Translations under genes and position numbers: made by a program
NCBI GenBank assembly: GCA_910587355.1
Contig: CAJUKF010000001.1
Coordinates: forward strand, 62,001 to 126,000
Direction: 5' to 3'
Length of the DNA stretch: 64,000 nt
Source: an uncultured Muribaculaceae bacterium
Lineage (GTDB): Bacteria; Bacteroidota; Bacteroidia; Bacteroidales; Muribaculaceae
The notes under the pieces: model-generated
Told to the model about the DNA's origin: nothing
The model's input: only the letters and a program-made list of their open reading frames with translations
Database searches by the model: none
Shown: one piece after another, positions 46,001 through 54,557 of the stretch
How positions within the stretch are numbered: position 1 is the first letter of the stretch
Layout: every line of letters starts with the position of its first letter

Positions 46001-47195
46001 CAGCATCGAAGATGCCATTGAAGATTTCCGCAACGGAAAAATGGTGATTGTGGTCGACGACGAAGACCGCGAGAACGAAGGTGACCTTATTGTCGCCGCT
46101 GAGAAAATCACGCCCGAGCAGGTCAATTTCATGCTCAAAAACGCACGCGGTGTGCTCTGCGCTCCGCTCACCATATCGCGGTGCCGTGAACTCGGCCTCG
46201 ACCGTCAGGTAGAGCACAATACATCTATGCTCGGCACGCCGTTCACGGTCACCGTAGATAAGCTCGAAGGCTGTACTACCGGTGTGAGCGCCGAAGACCG
46301 CTGCGCCACTATCCGTGCTCTCGCCGACCCCGCTTCAGTGCCGGAGACATTCGGCCGTCCCGGTCATATCAATCCTCTCTATGCACAGGACCAGGGTGTT
46401 CTCCGTCGTAGCGGACACACCGAGGCTGCAGTCGATTTGGCACGTCTCGCCGGGCTGCAGCCGGCTGCAGCTCTTATGGAAATCATGAGCGACGACGGCA
46501 CCATGGCACGTCTGCCCGAACTGCGCCTCCGTGCCGACGAATGGGGGCTTAAGTTAGTGTCCATCCGCGACTTAATCGCCTATCGCCTTGCTGCCGAACA
46601 GCTTGTGGAACAGGGTGTCGAGGTAGACATGCCCACAGCCTACGGACACTTCCGCCTCATCCCGTTCCGTCAGAAGAACAACGGGCTCGAACATATAGCA
46701 ATCATCAAGGGCGATGTCGCCGACGGCAAGCCCGTGCTTGTGCGCGTACATTCCTCATGCGCTACAGGCGATATTTTCGCCTCGCTCCGCTGCGACTGCG
46801 GCGAGCAGCTGCACAAAGCCATGCAGATGATTGAGAAAGAGGGCCGTGGCGCTGTGGTCTATCTCAGTCAGGAAGGACGCGGCATCGGCCTCATGGATAA
46901 AATCCGTGCATACAAACTGCAGGAAGAGGGGCTTGACACCGTAGAGGCCAACATTCACCTCGGCCACAATGCCGATGAGCGCGACTATGGTGTTGGCGCG
47001 CAGATTCTCAACCTTCTCGGCATACAGAAGATGCGCCTGATGACCAACAATCCGGTCAAGCGTGTCGGTCTTGAAGGCTATGGGCTTGAAGTAGTGGAGA
47101 ATGTTCCTATCGAAGTCGCTCCCAATCCCTATAACATGCGTTATATGCACACCAAAAAAGAACGCATGGGCCACGATTTGCACCAGGTGGACTAA
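45978..47195 (+). CDS. ribBA: Bifunctional DHBP synthase / GTP cyclohydrolase II
   Basis: Supplies both precursors of riboflavin. The 405-residue protein has an N-terminal RibB domain ([10 protein letters not shown] near 28, TGVSAEDR near 100, [12 protein letters not shown] near 128) and a C-terminal RibA domain with the zinc Cys in [19 protein letters not shown] (about 262-280) and QEGRGIGL near 305. The start at 45978 ([10 protein letters not shown]) lies inside the end of the LptF/G gene; a longer in-frame reading from 45903 is rejected because it would be a shadow of that gene. Confidence 0.95.
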   Translation: MNQNIRLDSIEDAIEDFRNGKMVIVVDDEDRENEGDLIVAAEKITPEQVNFMLKNARGVLCAPLTISRCRELGLDRQVEHNTSMLGTPFTVTVDKLEGCTTGVSAEDRCATIRALADPASVPETFGRPGHINPLYAQDQGVLRRSGHTEAAVDLARLAGLQPAAALMEIMSDDGTMARLPELRLRADEWGLKLVSIRDLIAYRLAAEQLVEQGVEVDMPTAYGHFRLIPFRQKNNGLEHIAIIKGDVADGKPVLVRVHSSCATGDIFASLRCDCGEQLHKAMQMIEKEGRGAVVYLSQEGRGIGLMDKIRAYKLQEEGLDTVEANIHLGHNADERDYGVGAQILNLLGIQKMRLMTNNPVKRVGLEGYGLEVVENVPIEVAPNPYNMRYMHTKKERMGHDLHQVD

Positions 47196-47223
47196 CCTCG
47201 GCGCGTAAATTTAAAATTTAATT

Positions 47224-48423
47224 ATGCCCAATGTCTCAGAGCGAGGCAACATAATGCCCGCAAGCCCCATACGCCGTCTGGTACCTCTGGCCAATAAAGC
47301 TATTGCCCGGGGTATCAAGGTATACCGTCTGAATATCGGCCAGCCCGACGTGCCTACGCCGCCGGCCGGTCTCGAGGCTCTTAAGCATATCGACCGCAAT
47401 GTGCTGGAATATAGTCCTTCGGAAGGTATGCTGTCACTCCGGCAGAAACTGCAGCAGTATTACAAGCGCTTCAATATTGATGTCAGTGTCGACGATATAA
47501 TCGTCACGACCGGAGGCTCCGAGGCCGTGCTTTTCGCATTTATGGCATGTCTCGACCCCGGAGACGAAATTATCGTTCCCGAACCGGCCTATGCCAACTA
47601 TATGGCGTTTGCGATTTCGGCCGGAGCTAAAATCGTCACCATTCCATCGAGTATCGATGATGGTTTCGAACTCCCTCCTGTCGAGAAATTCGAGGCGTTG
47701 ATTACTCCACGTACAAAAGGCATCCTTATCTGCAATCCCAACAATCCCACCGGGTATCTTTATACGATGAAAGAGATGCTGCAGATTCGCGATTTAGTGC
47801 TGAAGCATGACCTTTTCCTTTTCTCAGACGAGGTCTACCGCGAGTTCTGCTACACCGGCGCCCCCTATATATCGGCATTTCATCTGCCCGGCATCGAGGA
47901 TAAAGTAGTGCTGATTGACTCGGTGTCGAAGCGCTACAACGAATGCGGCATACGCATCGGCGCCCTGATTACCAAGCATCAGGAACTCAAAAAGAATGTG
48001 ATGAAATTCTGTCAGGCCCGTCTCAGTCCTCCTTTAATCGGCCAGATTGTGGCCGAGGCCTCGATTGACACGCCGGCGGAATACATGCTCGCCACATATA
48101 ACGAGTATGTGGAGCGCCGCAAGTTCCTCATCGACCAGATTAATCAGATACCCGGCTGTTATACGCCGATTCCCATGGGAGCCTTCTACACTGTGGTGAA
48201 GCTCCCTGTCGATGACGCGGACGAATTCTGCCGCTGGTGTCTGGAGGAGTTTGACTACGAAGGCGAGACCGTATTTATGGCACCGGCCTCAGGTTTCTAC
48301 ACAACTCCCGGAATGGGCAAAGACCAGGTGCGTATGGCCTATGTTCTTAAGAAAGAAGACCTTGCCCGTGCCATGACTGTGCTCCGCAAGGCTCTTGAAG
48401 CTTATCCCGGACGAACAATCTGA
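47224..48423 (+). CDS. Class I/II PLP-dependent aminotransferase
   Basis: A 399-residue cytoplasmic enzyme of the AspC/fold-type I group. RLNIGQPDVPTPP lies near 34, TTGGSEAVLFAF near 98 (phosphate-binding), CNPNNPTGYLY near 170, and the PLP Lys in DSVSKRYNECGIRIGALI near 238. Aspartate or a branched-chain/aromatic substrate is possible; no neighbour decides it. It starts 28 nt after ribBA and ends 6 nt before the methyltransferase gene. Confidence 0.92.
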   Translation: MPNVSERGNIMPASPIRRLVPLANKAIARGIKVYRLNIGQPDVPTPPAGLEALKHIDRNVLEYSPSEGMLSLRQKLQQYYKRFNIDVSVDDIIVTTGGSEAVLFAFMACLDPGDEIIVPEPAYANYMAFAISAGAKIVTIPSSIDDGFELPPVEKFEALITPRTKGILICNPNNPTGYLYTMKEMLQIRDLVLKHDLFLFSDEVYREFCYTGAPYISAFHLPGIEDKVVLIDSVSKRYNECGIRIGALITKHQELKKNVMKFCQARLSPPLIGQIVAEASIDTPAEYMLATYNEYVERRKFLIDQINQIPGCYTPIPMGAFYTVVKLPVDDADEFCRWCLEEFDYEGETVFMAPASGFYTTPGMGKDQVRMAYVLKKEDLARAMTVLRKALEAYPGRTI

Positions 48424-48429
48424 ACGGCC

Positions 48430-48963
48430 ATGGAGAAGAAAACAATCCGCGACATGGGCCGCGATACCATAGAGCAGTTCAAGGCCCGTAAAAAAATCCC
48501 TGTTACTGTGGTGCTTGATAACGTGCGCTCACTCAATAATATAGGGGCTATTTTCCGTACATGCGACGCCTTTGCCGTCGAGGGTGTGGCACTATGCGGT
48601 GTCTCGGGAACTCCCCCTTCGCCGGAAATCCATAAGACGGCGCTCGGAGCCGAGAATTCGGTAGACTGGCGCTATTTCGCAACTACGGCCGAAGCCGTTG
48701 ACACGCTACGTGCCGAAGGACATGCAATTATATGTCTCGAACAGGTGAAAGGCAGTGTATCGCTCAATGATTTCCGGGCCGAAAAGGGCCTCAGATATGC
48801 TCTGGTGGCAGGAAACGAGGTCGACGGAGTAGGACAGGAGATTGTCGATATGGCGGACTCATGTATCGAAATACCTCAGAGCGGTACAAAACACTCGCTC
48901 AATGTGTCGGTGTCGACGGCCGTGGCTCTGTGGGAATTCTATAAACAACTCTCTGATATATGA
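48430..48963 (+). CDS. TrmH/SpoU-family RNA methyltransferase
   Basis: A 177-residue SPOUT enzyme that should 2'-O-methylate a ribose in tRNA or rRNA. The three family motifs are present: LDNVRSLNNIGAIFRTCDAF near 30-49, ALVAGNEVDGVGQEI near 120-134 and IPQSGTKHSLNVSVSTAVAL near 145-164. There is no extra N-terminal substrate-binding domain, unlike RlmB, so the target is uncertain. It overlaps the LD-carboxypeptidase gene by ATGA. Confidence 0.92.
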   Translation: MEKKTIRDMGRDTIEQFKARKKIPVTVVLDNVRSLNNIGAIFRTCDAFAVEGVALCGVSGTPPSPEIHKTALGAENSVDWRYFATTAEAVDTLRAEGHAIICLEQVKGSVSLNDFRAEKGLRYALVAGNEVDGVGQEIVDMADSCIEIPQSGTKHSLNVSVSTAVALWEFYKQLSDI

Positions 48964-49874
48964 AAAACGAAGAAATACGCTTTCCAATGCCTTTGAAGAG
49001 AGGCGACAAAATAGCTGTATGCTCGCCGGCAGGAAAAATCAAGTCTCAGATTGTGTACGATGCCGTGGATGTGCTCCGCAATCAGGGCTGGGAAGTGGAA
49101 ATCATGCCTCACGCCTTGGGAGAGAATGGTAATTTCAGCGGTACGGCCGACGAGCGTTATGCCGACCTCAAGTCTGCTTTTGAAGACCCTGAGGTGCGTG
49201 CAATTCTCTGTTCGAGAGGTGGTTATGGCGTAGTTCATATAATGGACAGACTCAATAAATTACCTCTGGAGAATGACCCCAAATGGGTAATCGGTTTCTC
49301 GGATATATCTGCCCTTCACGCACTTATGTCGCGTAAAGGCATTGCGAGCATACACTCGTCGATGGCGGCCCATATCAAGGAAGGAGCCGAGGACCCCGAT
49401 AACCGCGACCTCTTCGCTATCTTGCAGGGTGACAGGCCCGTACATATTTTTGATGCTCACGATTATGACCGTCAGGGCATCGTCACGGGAAGGCTTTGCG
49501 GAGGCAATCTCGCTGTTTTAGCGGAACTTATAGGCACGCCGTACGACCTTCTGAAGCCGGATTCGATTCTTTTTATAGAAGATGTGTCGGAGCCGATTTA
49601 CAAGATAGAGCGCATACTTTATCAGATGCGGCTGAGCGGTCTGTTCGACAATATCCGAGGTCTTATAGTGGGGCAGTTTACTGATTATAAGCCTGATGCC
49701 AATCATGACGACATGGAGTCAATGATTCGTGATGCCATTGCCGGATATGATTTCCCGGTGGCTTTCAACGCTCCAATAGGGCATGTGGACCACAACATAC
49801 CGCTGATTGAGGGGGCAAAAGTGACGCTCAAAGTGAGTCCGTCGGGCCGGAACAGCATTATCTTCCATAAATAA
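48960..49874 (+). CDS. LD-carboxypeptidase, S66 family
   Basis: A 304-residue enzyme that trims D-alanine from tetrapeptides during peptidoglycan recycling. The nucleophile Ser lies in GFSDISALH near 111, after SRGGYGVVH near 84; the other catalytic residues are Glu in FIEDVSEPIYKIERIL near 208 and His in GHVDHNIPLIEG near 277. No signal peptide is seen, which fits a cytoplasmic recycling enzyme. It is cotranslated with the methyltransferase gene upstream and is followed by porX. Confidence 0.93.
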   Translation: MKNEEIRFPMPLKRGDKIAVCSPAGKIKSQIVYDAVDVLRNQGWEVEIMPHALGENGNFSGTADERYADLKSAFEDPEVRAILCSRGGYGVVHIMDRLNKLPLENDPKWVIGFSDISALHALMSRKGIASIHSSMAAHIKEGAEDPDNRDLFAILQGDRPVHIFDAHDYDRQGIVTGRLCGGNLAVLAELIGTPYDLLKPDSILFIEDVSEPIYKIERILYQMRLSGLFDNIRGLIVGQFTDYKPDANHDDMESMIRDAIAGYDFPVAFNAPIGHVDHNIPLIEGAKVTLKVSPSGRNSIIFHK

Positions 49875-49882
49875 ATGCGTTT

Positions 49883-49948
49883 TTTGCTTCCATGCAAATG
49901 TTAAAACGCCTCTTTTCCGCGAGGGTGAAATGTTAAAACAGAAAACAG
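49883..49948 (+). promoter_or_regulatory. Direct and inverted repeats ahead of porX
   Basis: The 12-nt AAATGTTAAAAC occurs twice, at 49896-49907 and 49928-49939, 32 nt apart (about three helical turns). A GCGTTTT (near 49877) and AAAACGC (near 49903) inverted repeat encloses the first copy. Paired direct repeats upstream of a regulator gene could be binding sites; alternatively the hairpin is a weak terminator of the preceding gene. Confidence 0.35.
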
Positions 49949-51502
49949 ATGAGTACACAGCAACACATACTTTGGGCCGATGACGAGATAGACCTTCTCA
50001 AGCCCCATCTGCTGTTCCTTCGGAGCAAGGGATATGATGTGGTGACGGCCAACAACGGACGCGACGCTCTTGATATGGCCACGGCCAATCCCTTCGACCT
50101 CATAATCCTCGACGAGAACATGCCGGGTCTCACAGGACTGGAAACTCTCGCCCTTATCAAACAGCAGCAGCCGCAGACGCCGGTGATAATGATTACCAAG
50201 AGCGAGGAGGAAAACATAATGGACCAGGCGGTGGGAAGCAAGATTGCCGATTATCTTATCAAGCCTGTAAATCCGAATCAGATTCTGATAGCAATCAAGA
50301 AGCAGCTCCACTCCGAGCGGCTTGTGTCGGAGAAGGTGTCGGGCGATTACCGTCAGGAATTCGGACAGCTCGGCATACTCATAAACACGGCCTCGACCAT
50401 GGCCGACTGGTATGACCTCTACGGTCGTCTGGTGTTTCACGAGATGGAGCTCGCGCAGGCCGACACGAATATGGGCGAGTTGCTCGAGAATCAGAAGAAA
50501 GAGGCAAATTCGGAGTTTTACAAGTGGCTTCGTACGCGCTACGAGGGCTGGGTTGCAAATCCCGACTGCGCCGACCGTCCGCTCATGAGCACACGTATTT
50601 TCCCGGAAAAGGTCTTTCCGCTCCTTGATGCCGGTGAAAAAGTGTTTTTTATCCTGATTGACAACTTCCGTCTCGACCAGTGGCGTACAATCAAGCCTCT
50701 GCTTGCCGATACTTTCAATTTCGAGGAGTGCCTTTACACTACTATCCTGCCGACTGCCACCCAGTATGCGCGCAATGCCATTTTCTCGGGTCTCATGCCG
50801 GCGCAGATTGAAAAGATGTTTCCTGATTTGTGGGTAGACGAGGAGTCGGAGGAAGGAAAGAACATAAACGAATCGCCACTGATTGCGACGCAGTTCGAGC
50901 GCTACCGCCGCAAGGTGAAATTCTCGTATAACAAAGTGAACGACACCGCCGGAGGCGAGAAAGTGCTCCGGGAGTTCGCGCAGCTTGAGCAGAATGACCT
51001 GAACGTGATAATCTTCAACTTCATCGACATGCTTTCGCATGCCCGCACGGAGTCGAAGATGATACGCGAGCTTGCGGCGACGAACGCGGCGTACCGCTCG
51101 CTTACGGAGTCATGGTTCCGTCATTCGTCAGCAATAGAGATTTTCCGGCGTATTGCGGCAAAAGGCTATAAGATAGTGCTTACCACTGACCACGGCACCA
51201 TAAGGGTGGAGAATCCGGTGAAGGTTGTCGGTGACAAGAACACCAACACCAACCTTCGCTACAAGCTCGGAAAGAATCTGGCGTATAATGCCAAGCGCGT
51301 CTTTGAGGTGAAGAACCCCCAGCGGTTCGGCCTTCCGTCGCCGAATGTGTCTACGACATACATTTTCGCCTCACGCGAAGATTTCTTCGCCTATCCGAAC
51401 AACTACAATTATTACGTTCAATACTATACCGGCACTTTCCAGCACGGCGGCATATCGCTTGAGGAAATGCTTGTGCCGATTATAACACTGACACCGAAAT
51501 GA
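49949..51502 (+). CDS. porX: PorX: response regulator with PglZ phosphodiesterase-like domain
   Basis: A 517-residue two-domain protein. The receiver domain (about 5-125) has the acidic pair Asp11-Asp12, the phosphoacceptor Asp55 in LILDENMPG and the conserved Lys in YLIKPVNP near 105. The C-terminal part (about 200-517) is a PglZ/alkaline-phosphatase-like domain with IDNFRLDQW near 232, the ATQYARNAIFSGL segment and TTDHGTIRVENP near 413. In Porphyromonas, PorX regulates T9SS genes with PorY and has phosphodiesterase activity on oligonucleotides. Homologues occur in species without T9SS. No PorY-type kinase is in this window. tsaE follows with a 4-nt overlap. Confidence 0.92.
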   Translation: MSTQQHILWADDEIDLLKPHLLFLRSKGYDVVTANNGRDALDMATANPFDLIILDENMPGLTGLETLALIKQQQPQTPVIMITKSEEENIMDQAVGSKIADYLIKPVNPNQILIAIKKQLHSERLVSEKVSGDYRQEFGQLGILINTASTMADWYDLYGRLVFHEMELAQADTNMGELLENQKKEANSEFYKWLRTRYEGWVANPDCADRPLMSTRIFPEKVFPLLDAGEKVFFILIDNFRLDQWRTIKPLLADTFNFEECLYTTILPTATQYARNAIFSGLMPAQIEKMFPDLWVDEESEEGKNINESPLIATQFERYRRKVKFSYNKVNDTAGGEKVLREFAQLEQNDLNVIIFNFIDMLSHARTESKMIRELAATNAAYRSLTESWFRHSSAIEIFRRIAAKGYKIVLTTDHGTIRVENPVKVVGDKNTNTNLRYKLGKNLAYNAKRVFEVKNPQRFGLPSPNVSTTYIFASREDFFAYPNNYNYYVQYYTGTFQHGGISLEEMLVPIITLTPK

Positions 51503-51924
51503 AAACAATAAACGTACCCAATCTCGAGGCGCTGCCTGCAGCCGCAAAAGAATTCGCAGGCCTGATGGGCGACAATACCGTATTCGCTTTTTACGGCGAT
51601 ATGGGCGCAGGCAAGACTACTTTCATCAATGAACTGTGCCGAGCACTCGGCGTTGACGGCGATGACACGGCGTCTCCCACTTTCGCCCTGATTAACGAAT
51701 ACCGCTCGGATACTACGGCCGAACTGATATATCACTTCGATTTTTACCGGATTGAGGACCTTGACGAAGCTCTTGAACTCGGAATAGAGGATTACTTCGA
51801 CAGCGGTGCCCTCTGCTTCATCGAGTGGCCCGAACGCATCACACCCGTTCTTCCCTCCGATACAGTAAGCGTGCGCATACGTGTCAATGATGACGATTCG
51901 CGCACTATCGAGATTTCGGAATGA
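51499..51924 (+). CDS. tsaE: tRNA threonylcarbamoyladenosine ATPase TsaE
   Basis: A 141-residue P-loop protein that helps TsaB and TsaD make t6A37 in ANN-decoding tRNAs. Walker A is YGDMGAGKTTFINELCRALG near 32-51, followed by SPTFALINEY near 65, and the C-terminal IEWPERI near 112. The length matches the family. It overlaps porX upstream and birA downstream by 4 nt each. Confidence 0.95.
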   Translation: MKTINVPNLEALPAAAKEFAGLMGDNTVFAFYGDMGAGKTTFINELCRALGVDGDDTASPTFALINEYRSDTTAELIYHFDFYRIEDLDEALELGIEDYFDSGALCFIEWPERITPVLPSDTVSVRIRVNDDDSRTIEISE

Positions 51925-52667
51925 TTCGTGTTCTCGACAGCTGTGCCTCCACGAGCAGCGAACTCGCCCGGTGTGACGACGCGCCGCACGGATTTGTGAT
52001 AGCATCCCGTAGCCAGACCGCGGGGCGTGGCCAAAGGGGAAACTCCTGGGAGGCGGAGCCGGGCAAGAATCTTACCTTTTCGCTGCTTTTGCGTCCGCGG
52101 GGGCTGCATCCGGCGCGCCAGTTCGAGCTGTCGATGGTTGTGTCGCTCGCCATTGCCGATGCGATTGACGCGGTTCTTCCGGAGGGCAAGCATACCATTG
52201 TGAAATGGCCCAACGATATATATGTGGGGCTCGAGAAAATCTGCGGCATACTGATTGAAAACAAGCTCGCGCCTGCTCCAGGCGGCGCGGGCGGCATGGT
52301 GATAGAGCGCTCGATTGCCGGGGTAGGCATCAATGTCAATCAGACCGCCTTCGTCTCCGACGCGCCGAATCCTACTTCGGTGATTCTGCAGAACGGCGGT
52401 AGGGAAACAGCACTCGAACCGTTTCTGTCGGATGTCTGCCGGCGCATTCTGGATTATTGGGCGGCATATGAAGCTGCCCCTGATGCGGAGGCTCTGGGGC
52501 GCAGATATTTCGCGCGCTTGCTGTGGACATCGGGCGAGCATCCCTTTGCCGACTGTGACGGCCGTTTTATGGCACATATAGTGTCGGTAGCCTCCGACGG
52601 TATGCTGACACTGAGCAACGGACGCACTTACGCATTCAAGGAAGTGTCGTTCTTAGTTTCAGACTGA
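51921..52667 (+). CDS. birA: Biotin-[acetyl-CoA-carboxylase] ligase
   Basis: Attaches biotin to the acetyl-CoA carboxylase carrier. The 248-residue protein has no N-terminal helix-turn-helix, so it is the monofunctional type and does not regulate transcription. The biotinyl-AMP loop is TAGRGQRGNSWEAEPGKNL near 38-56, and VKWPNDIYVGLEKICGILIE is near 95-114. The last 40 nt overlap the convergent MscS gene (52628-52667). Confidence 0.93.
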   Translation: MIRVLDSCASTSSELARCDDAPHGFVIASRSQTAGRGQRGNSWEAEPGKNLTFSLLLRPRGLHPARQFELSMVVSLAIADAIDAVLPEGKHTIVKWPNDIYVGLEKICGILIENKLAPAPGGAGGMVIERSIAGVGINVNQTAFVSDAPNPTSVILQNGGRETALEPFLSDVCRRILDYWAAYEAAPDAEALGRRYFARLLWTSGEHPFADCDGRFMAHIVSVASDGMLTLSNGRTYAFKEVSFLVSD

Positions 52668-53965
52668 GTTCCGCCGCTTTTGCCGTTGTCTTCGCTCACG
52701 GTAAGGGTAGAACTTGAATATATGTCGAGGCCGAAGTCTCCGCATACCGTCGAGATATGCTCGATAATGGCGCTCTGTATGCCTTCGTATTTGTTCCAGT
52801 CGGTAGTGGCCGTGAAGCAATATACCTGAAGGGGCAGGCCTCCGTTTGTGGGGTCGAGAATGCGGACAAGAATCTGCTGCACGTTGTTGATAAACGGATT
52901 GTTGTAGATATAGAGGCAGCAGTACGCGCGGAAGAGGCCCAGATTAGTCTCAATGGTGCCGTTTATAGGAGTGAGACCGGGATTATTCTGTTCAAGACCA
53001 TTGTTTTTGCGCAGATTGTCTACGAACTCTTTAAGCAAAGGATATCGGGCGGCCAGGGCGTCTGCCTCATCGGGAGTGATGCTCTTTACAGAGGTGATGT
53101 CTATGGTTAGATTCTTCACAATACGCCGGCATCCGCTTTCGCTCATGCCGCGCCAGTTCTGAAACGAAGACTGGACGAGAGAATATGGCGGGAGAGTGAC
53201 AATGGTGTTATCCCAGTTCTGCACCTTTACGGTGGTGAGTGTCATGTCGAGGACGACACCATTGGCGATTGTGTCGGGTACGACAATCCAGTCACCGACG
53301 TGTATCATATCGTTTTCCGACAGCTGTATTCCGGCCACGAACCCGAGGATGCTGTCCTTGAACACAAGCATCAGGGCAGCCGCAAATGCACCGAGACCCG
53401 TCAGTAGCAGGCCGGGTGATTTGTCGAGCGCCACCGATACAGACAGGATTACGATTATAATCCATACAACGCCTATAGCCACATTCACAAGTCCTTTGAG
53501 GGGTAGCTTGCGCTTATTCTCATAAGTATTGTAATAATTGAATATAAAAGTGAACACCGCTCCGAGCCCGGCTGCGAGAGCGAAGAGAGCATAAATGCCG
53601 GCAATACGTACGACGACCGTATATGTAGAATGGCTTTCTTCGAGAGCGAACGGAGCCAATGCGAGTACTACAAGAGGAGGGATGATATAACAGCAGCGCG
53701 CCAGCGTCTTCCCTTTAAGAAGTTCTTGACCGATAGCGCTCGGTCTGAGTTTCACGGCATGACGCAAGACGAAGTATATAATTTTTTGAAGCATCCAGCC
53801 AATGAGAAAAGCGCCGGCGATAATGATGAAGAGGCATATGGCCTCTTCGGTTTTCTCATGAGTTTCGAGGCCGATTGCATTTAGCAGGCGGTCAATCAGC
53901 GAAAGGAGCCATTCGGCAACGGAATGGGCCGCCGGAGCAGTGGGAGTTACTATCGGAGAGTTCAT
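52628..53965 (-). CDS. Mechanosensitive channel, MscS (YbdG-like) family
   Basis: A 445-residue inner-membrane channel protein. Five helices are predicted (near 45-65, 95-115, 130-155, 168-188, 200-220), followed by the pore-lining segment GLGAFAAALMLVFKDSILGFVAG and a cytoplasmic beta domain (NDMIHVGDWIVVP near 240, VQNWDNTIVTLPPYSLV near 268). The C-terminal extension and the missing Gly/Ala packing of MscS are typical of the YbdG branch, which gates at high tension. The last 40 nt run antisense through the end of birA. Confidence 0.9.
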   Translation of the reverse strand: MNSPIVTPTAPAAHSVAEWLLSLIDRLLNAIGLETHEKTEEAICLFIIIAGAFLIGWMLQKIIYFVLRHAVKLRPSAIGQELLKGKTLARCCYIIPPLVVLALAPFALEESHSTYTVVVRIAGIYALFALAAGLGAVFTFIFNYYNTYENKRKLPLKGLVNVAIGVVWIIIVILSVSVALDKSPGLLLTGLGAFAAALMLVFKDSILGFVAGIQLSENDMIHVGDWIVVPDTIANGVVLDMTLTTVKVQNWDNTIVTLPPYSLVQSSFQNWRGMSESGCRRIVKNLTIDITSVKSITPDEADALAARYPLLKEFVDNLRKNNGLEQNNPGLTPINGTIETNLGLFRAYCCLYIYNNPFINNVQQILVRILDPTNGGLPLQVYCFTATTDWNKYEGIQSAIIEHISTVCGDFGLDIYSSSTLTVSEDNGKSGGTQSETKNDTSLNA

Positions 53966-54078
53966 AGAATTAGTTTTTAACTATCTTTTATAACGCCGAA
54001 ATGTGGCTACAGGCCGTCAGAGGAGGCCTTTTTTCATAAAGGTTTGGTGAATTTAACGTGTTTTAACGGTTTCTCCAT

Positions 54079-54108
54079 TTGTCATATCATGGTGAAGTAT
54101 TAACTTTG
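54079..54108 (+). promoter_or_regulatory. Orphan plus-strand promoter
   Basis: -33 TTG (54079-54081), 19-nt spacer, -7 TAACTTTG (54101-54108). It is as good as the promoters of known genes here but no established gene follows on the plus strand before 57405. Confidence 0.6.
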
Positions 54109-54120
54109 CAAGTGAAAAAC

Positions 54121-54219
54121 GTGACCAAAGTTGAAGTGCCGAAGGCGATGTTCCTGTCGCATGAATCCATACGCAATAATACTGAAGTCACCAGCTCGAA
54201 CGCGAGTCGTTTAAGTTGA
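54121..54219 (+). CDS. Candidate 32-residue peptide behind the orphan promoter
   Basis: A GTG-started frame about 7 nt after the predicted start of RNA (near 54113), reading MTKVEVPKAMFLSHESIRNN and on to ASRLS, then TGA. An internal ATG at 54148 would give 23 residues. Codon choice looks gene-like, but the length is small and no family is known to me. It could also be a degraded gene fragment or part of a noncoding RNA. Confidence 0.25.
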   Translation: MTKVEVPKAMFLSHESIRNNTEVTSSNASRLS

Positions 54220-54358
54220 TGTTTTTCATCTGTGAAAATGACATCATGGACATTAAATAGTTGTTTTATAGATAATTGTGTATTAGAAGCGGGGCGTCGT
54301 GATGACAGCTCCGTTTTCATTTTATATAGGCCCGGGGGCGGGGGGGGAGGCGCGGAGA

Positions 54359-54466
54359 GTAGGGACGTGATTCTTCACGTCCACGCGACAATAGCATTTT
54401 CGAGGCTTCGCTGCTGCGGAAAGGAATTACATCTCGATGCGCGGACGCGATTAATCGCGTCCCTAC
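54359..54466. repeat. REPIN-like pair of inverted palindromic repeats
   Basis: Two palindromes in opposite orientation, about 60 nt apart. Left: GTAGGGACGTGATTCTTCACGTCC (inner arms GGACGTGA/TCACGTCC, 54363-54382, 4-nt loop), preceded by GTA. Right: the perfect 20-bp palindrome GGACGCGATTAATCGCGTCC (54443-54462), followed by CTAC. The flanking GTAG and CTAC mark opposite strands. The two differ by compensating changes in both arms. This is the layout of a REP doublet (REPIN or BIME). Confidence 0.7.
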
Positions 54467-54501
54467 TTGCTGTGGGGCAGCGATTTGGGGTGCTTGTGGA
54501 T

Positions 54502-54538
54502 AAAAAGAAAGAGCCCGGCGACCCGGGCTCTTTCTTTT
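54502..54538 (-). terminator. Terminator of the lipoprotein gene
   Basis: A 16-bp stem (AAAGAAAGAGCCCGG paired with CCGGGCTCTTTCTTT) with a 4-nt loop, 54503-54538. It has a T run on the minus strand, 20 nt after the lipoprotein stop, and also on the plus strand, so it can work in both directions. Confidence 0.92.
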
Positions 54539-54557
54539 GTTTTTATGTGGGAAATGT

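Larger units (their letters stand above)
53966..54557. other. Gene-poor stretch: orphan promoter, G8 tract and palindromic repeats
   Basis: 592 bases without a supported gene. Left to right: a weak AGGCC/GGCCT hairpin with a T run (54011-54034), a good plus-strand promoter (54079-54108) with a candidate short frame behind it, a G8 run (54340-54347), a REPIN-like pair of palindromes (54359-54466), and the terminator of the lipoprotein gene (54502-54538). A plus-strand 123-codon frame (54232-54603) crosses all the repeats and is not believed. Confidence 0.7.
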
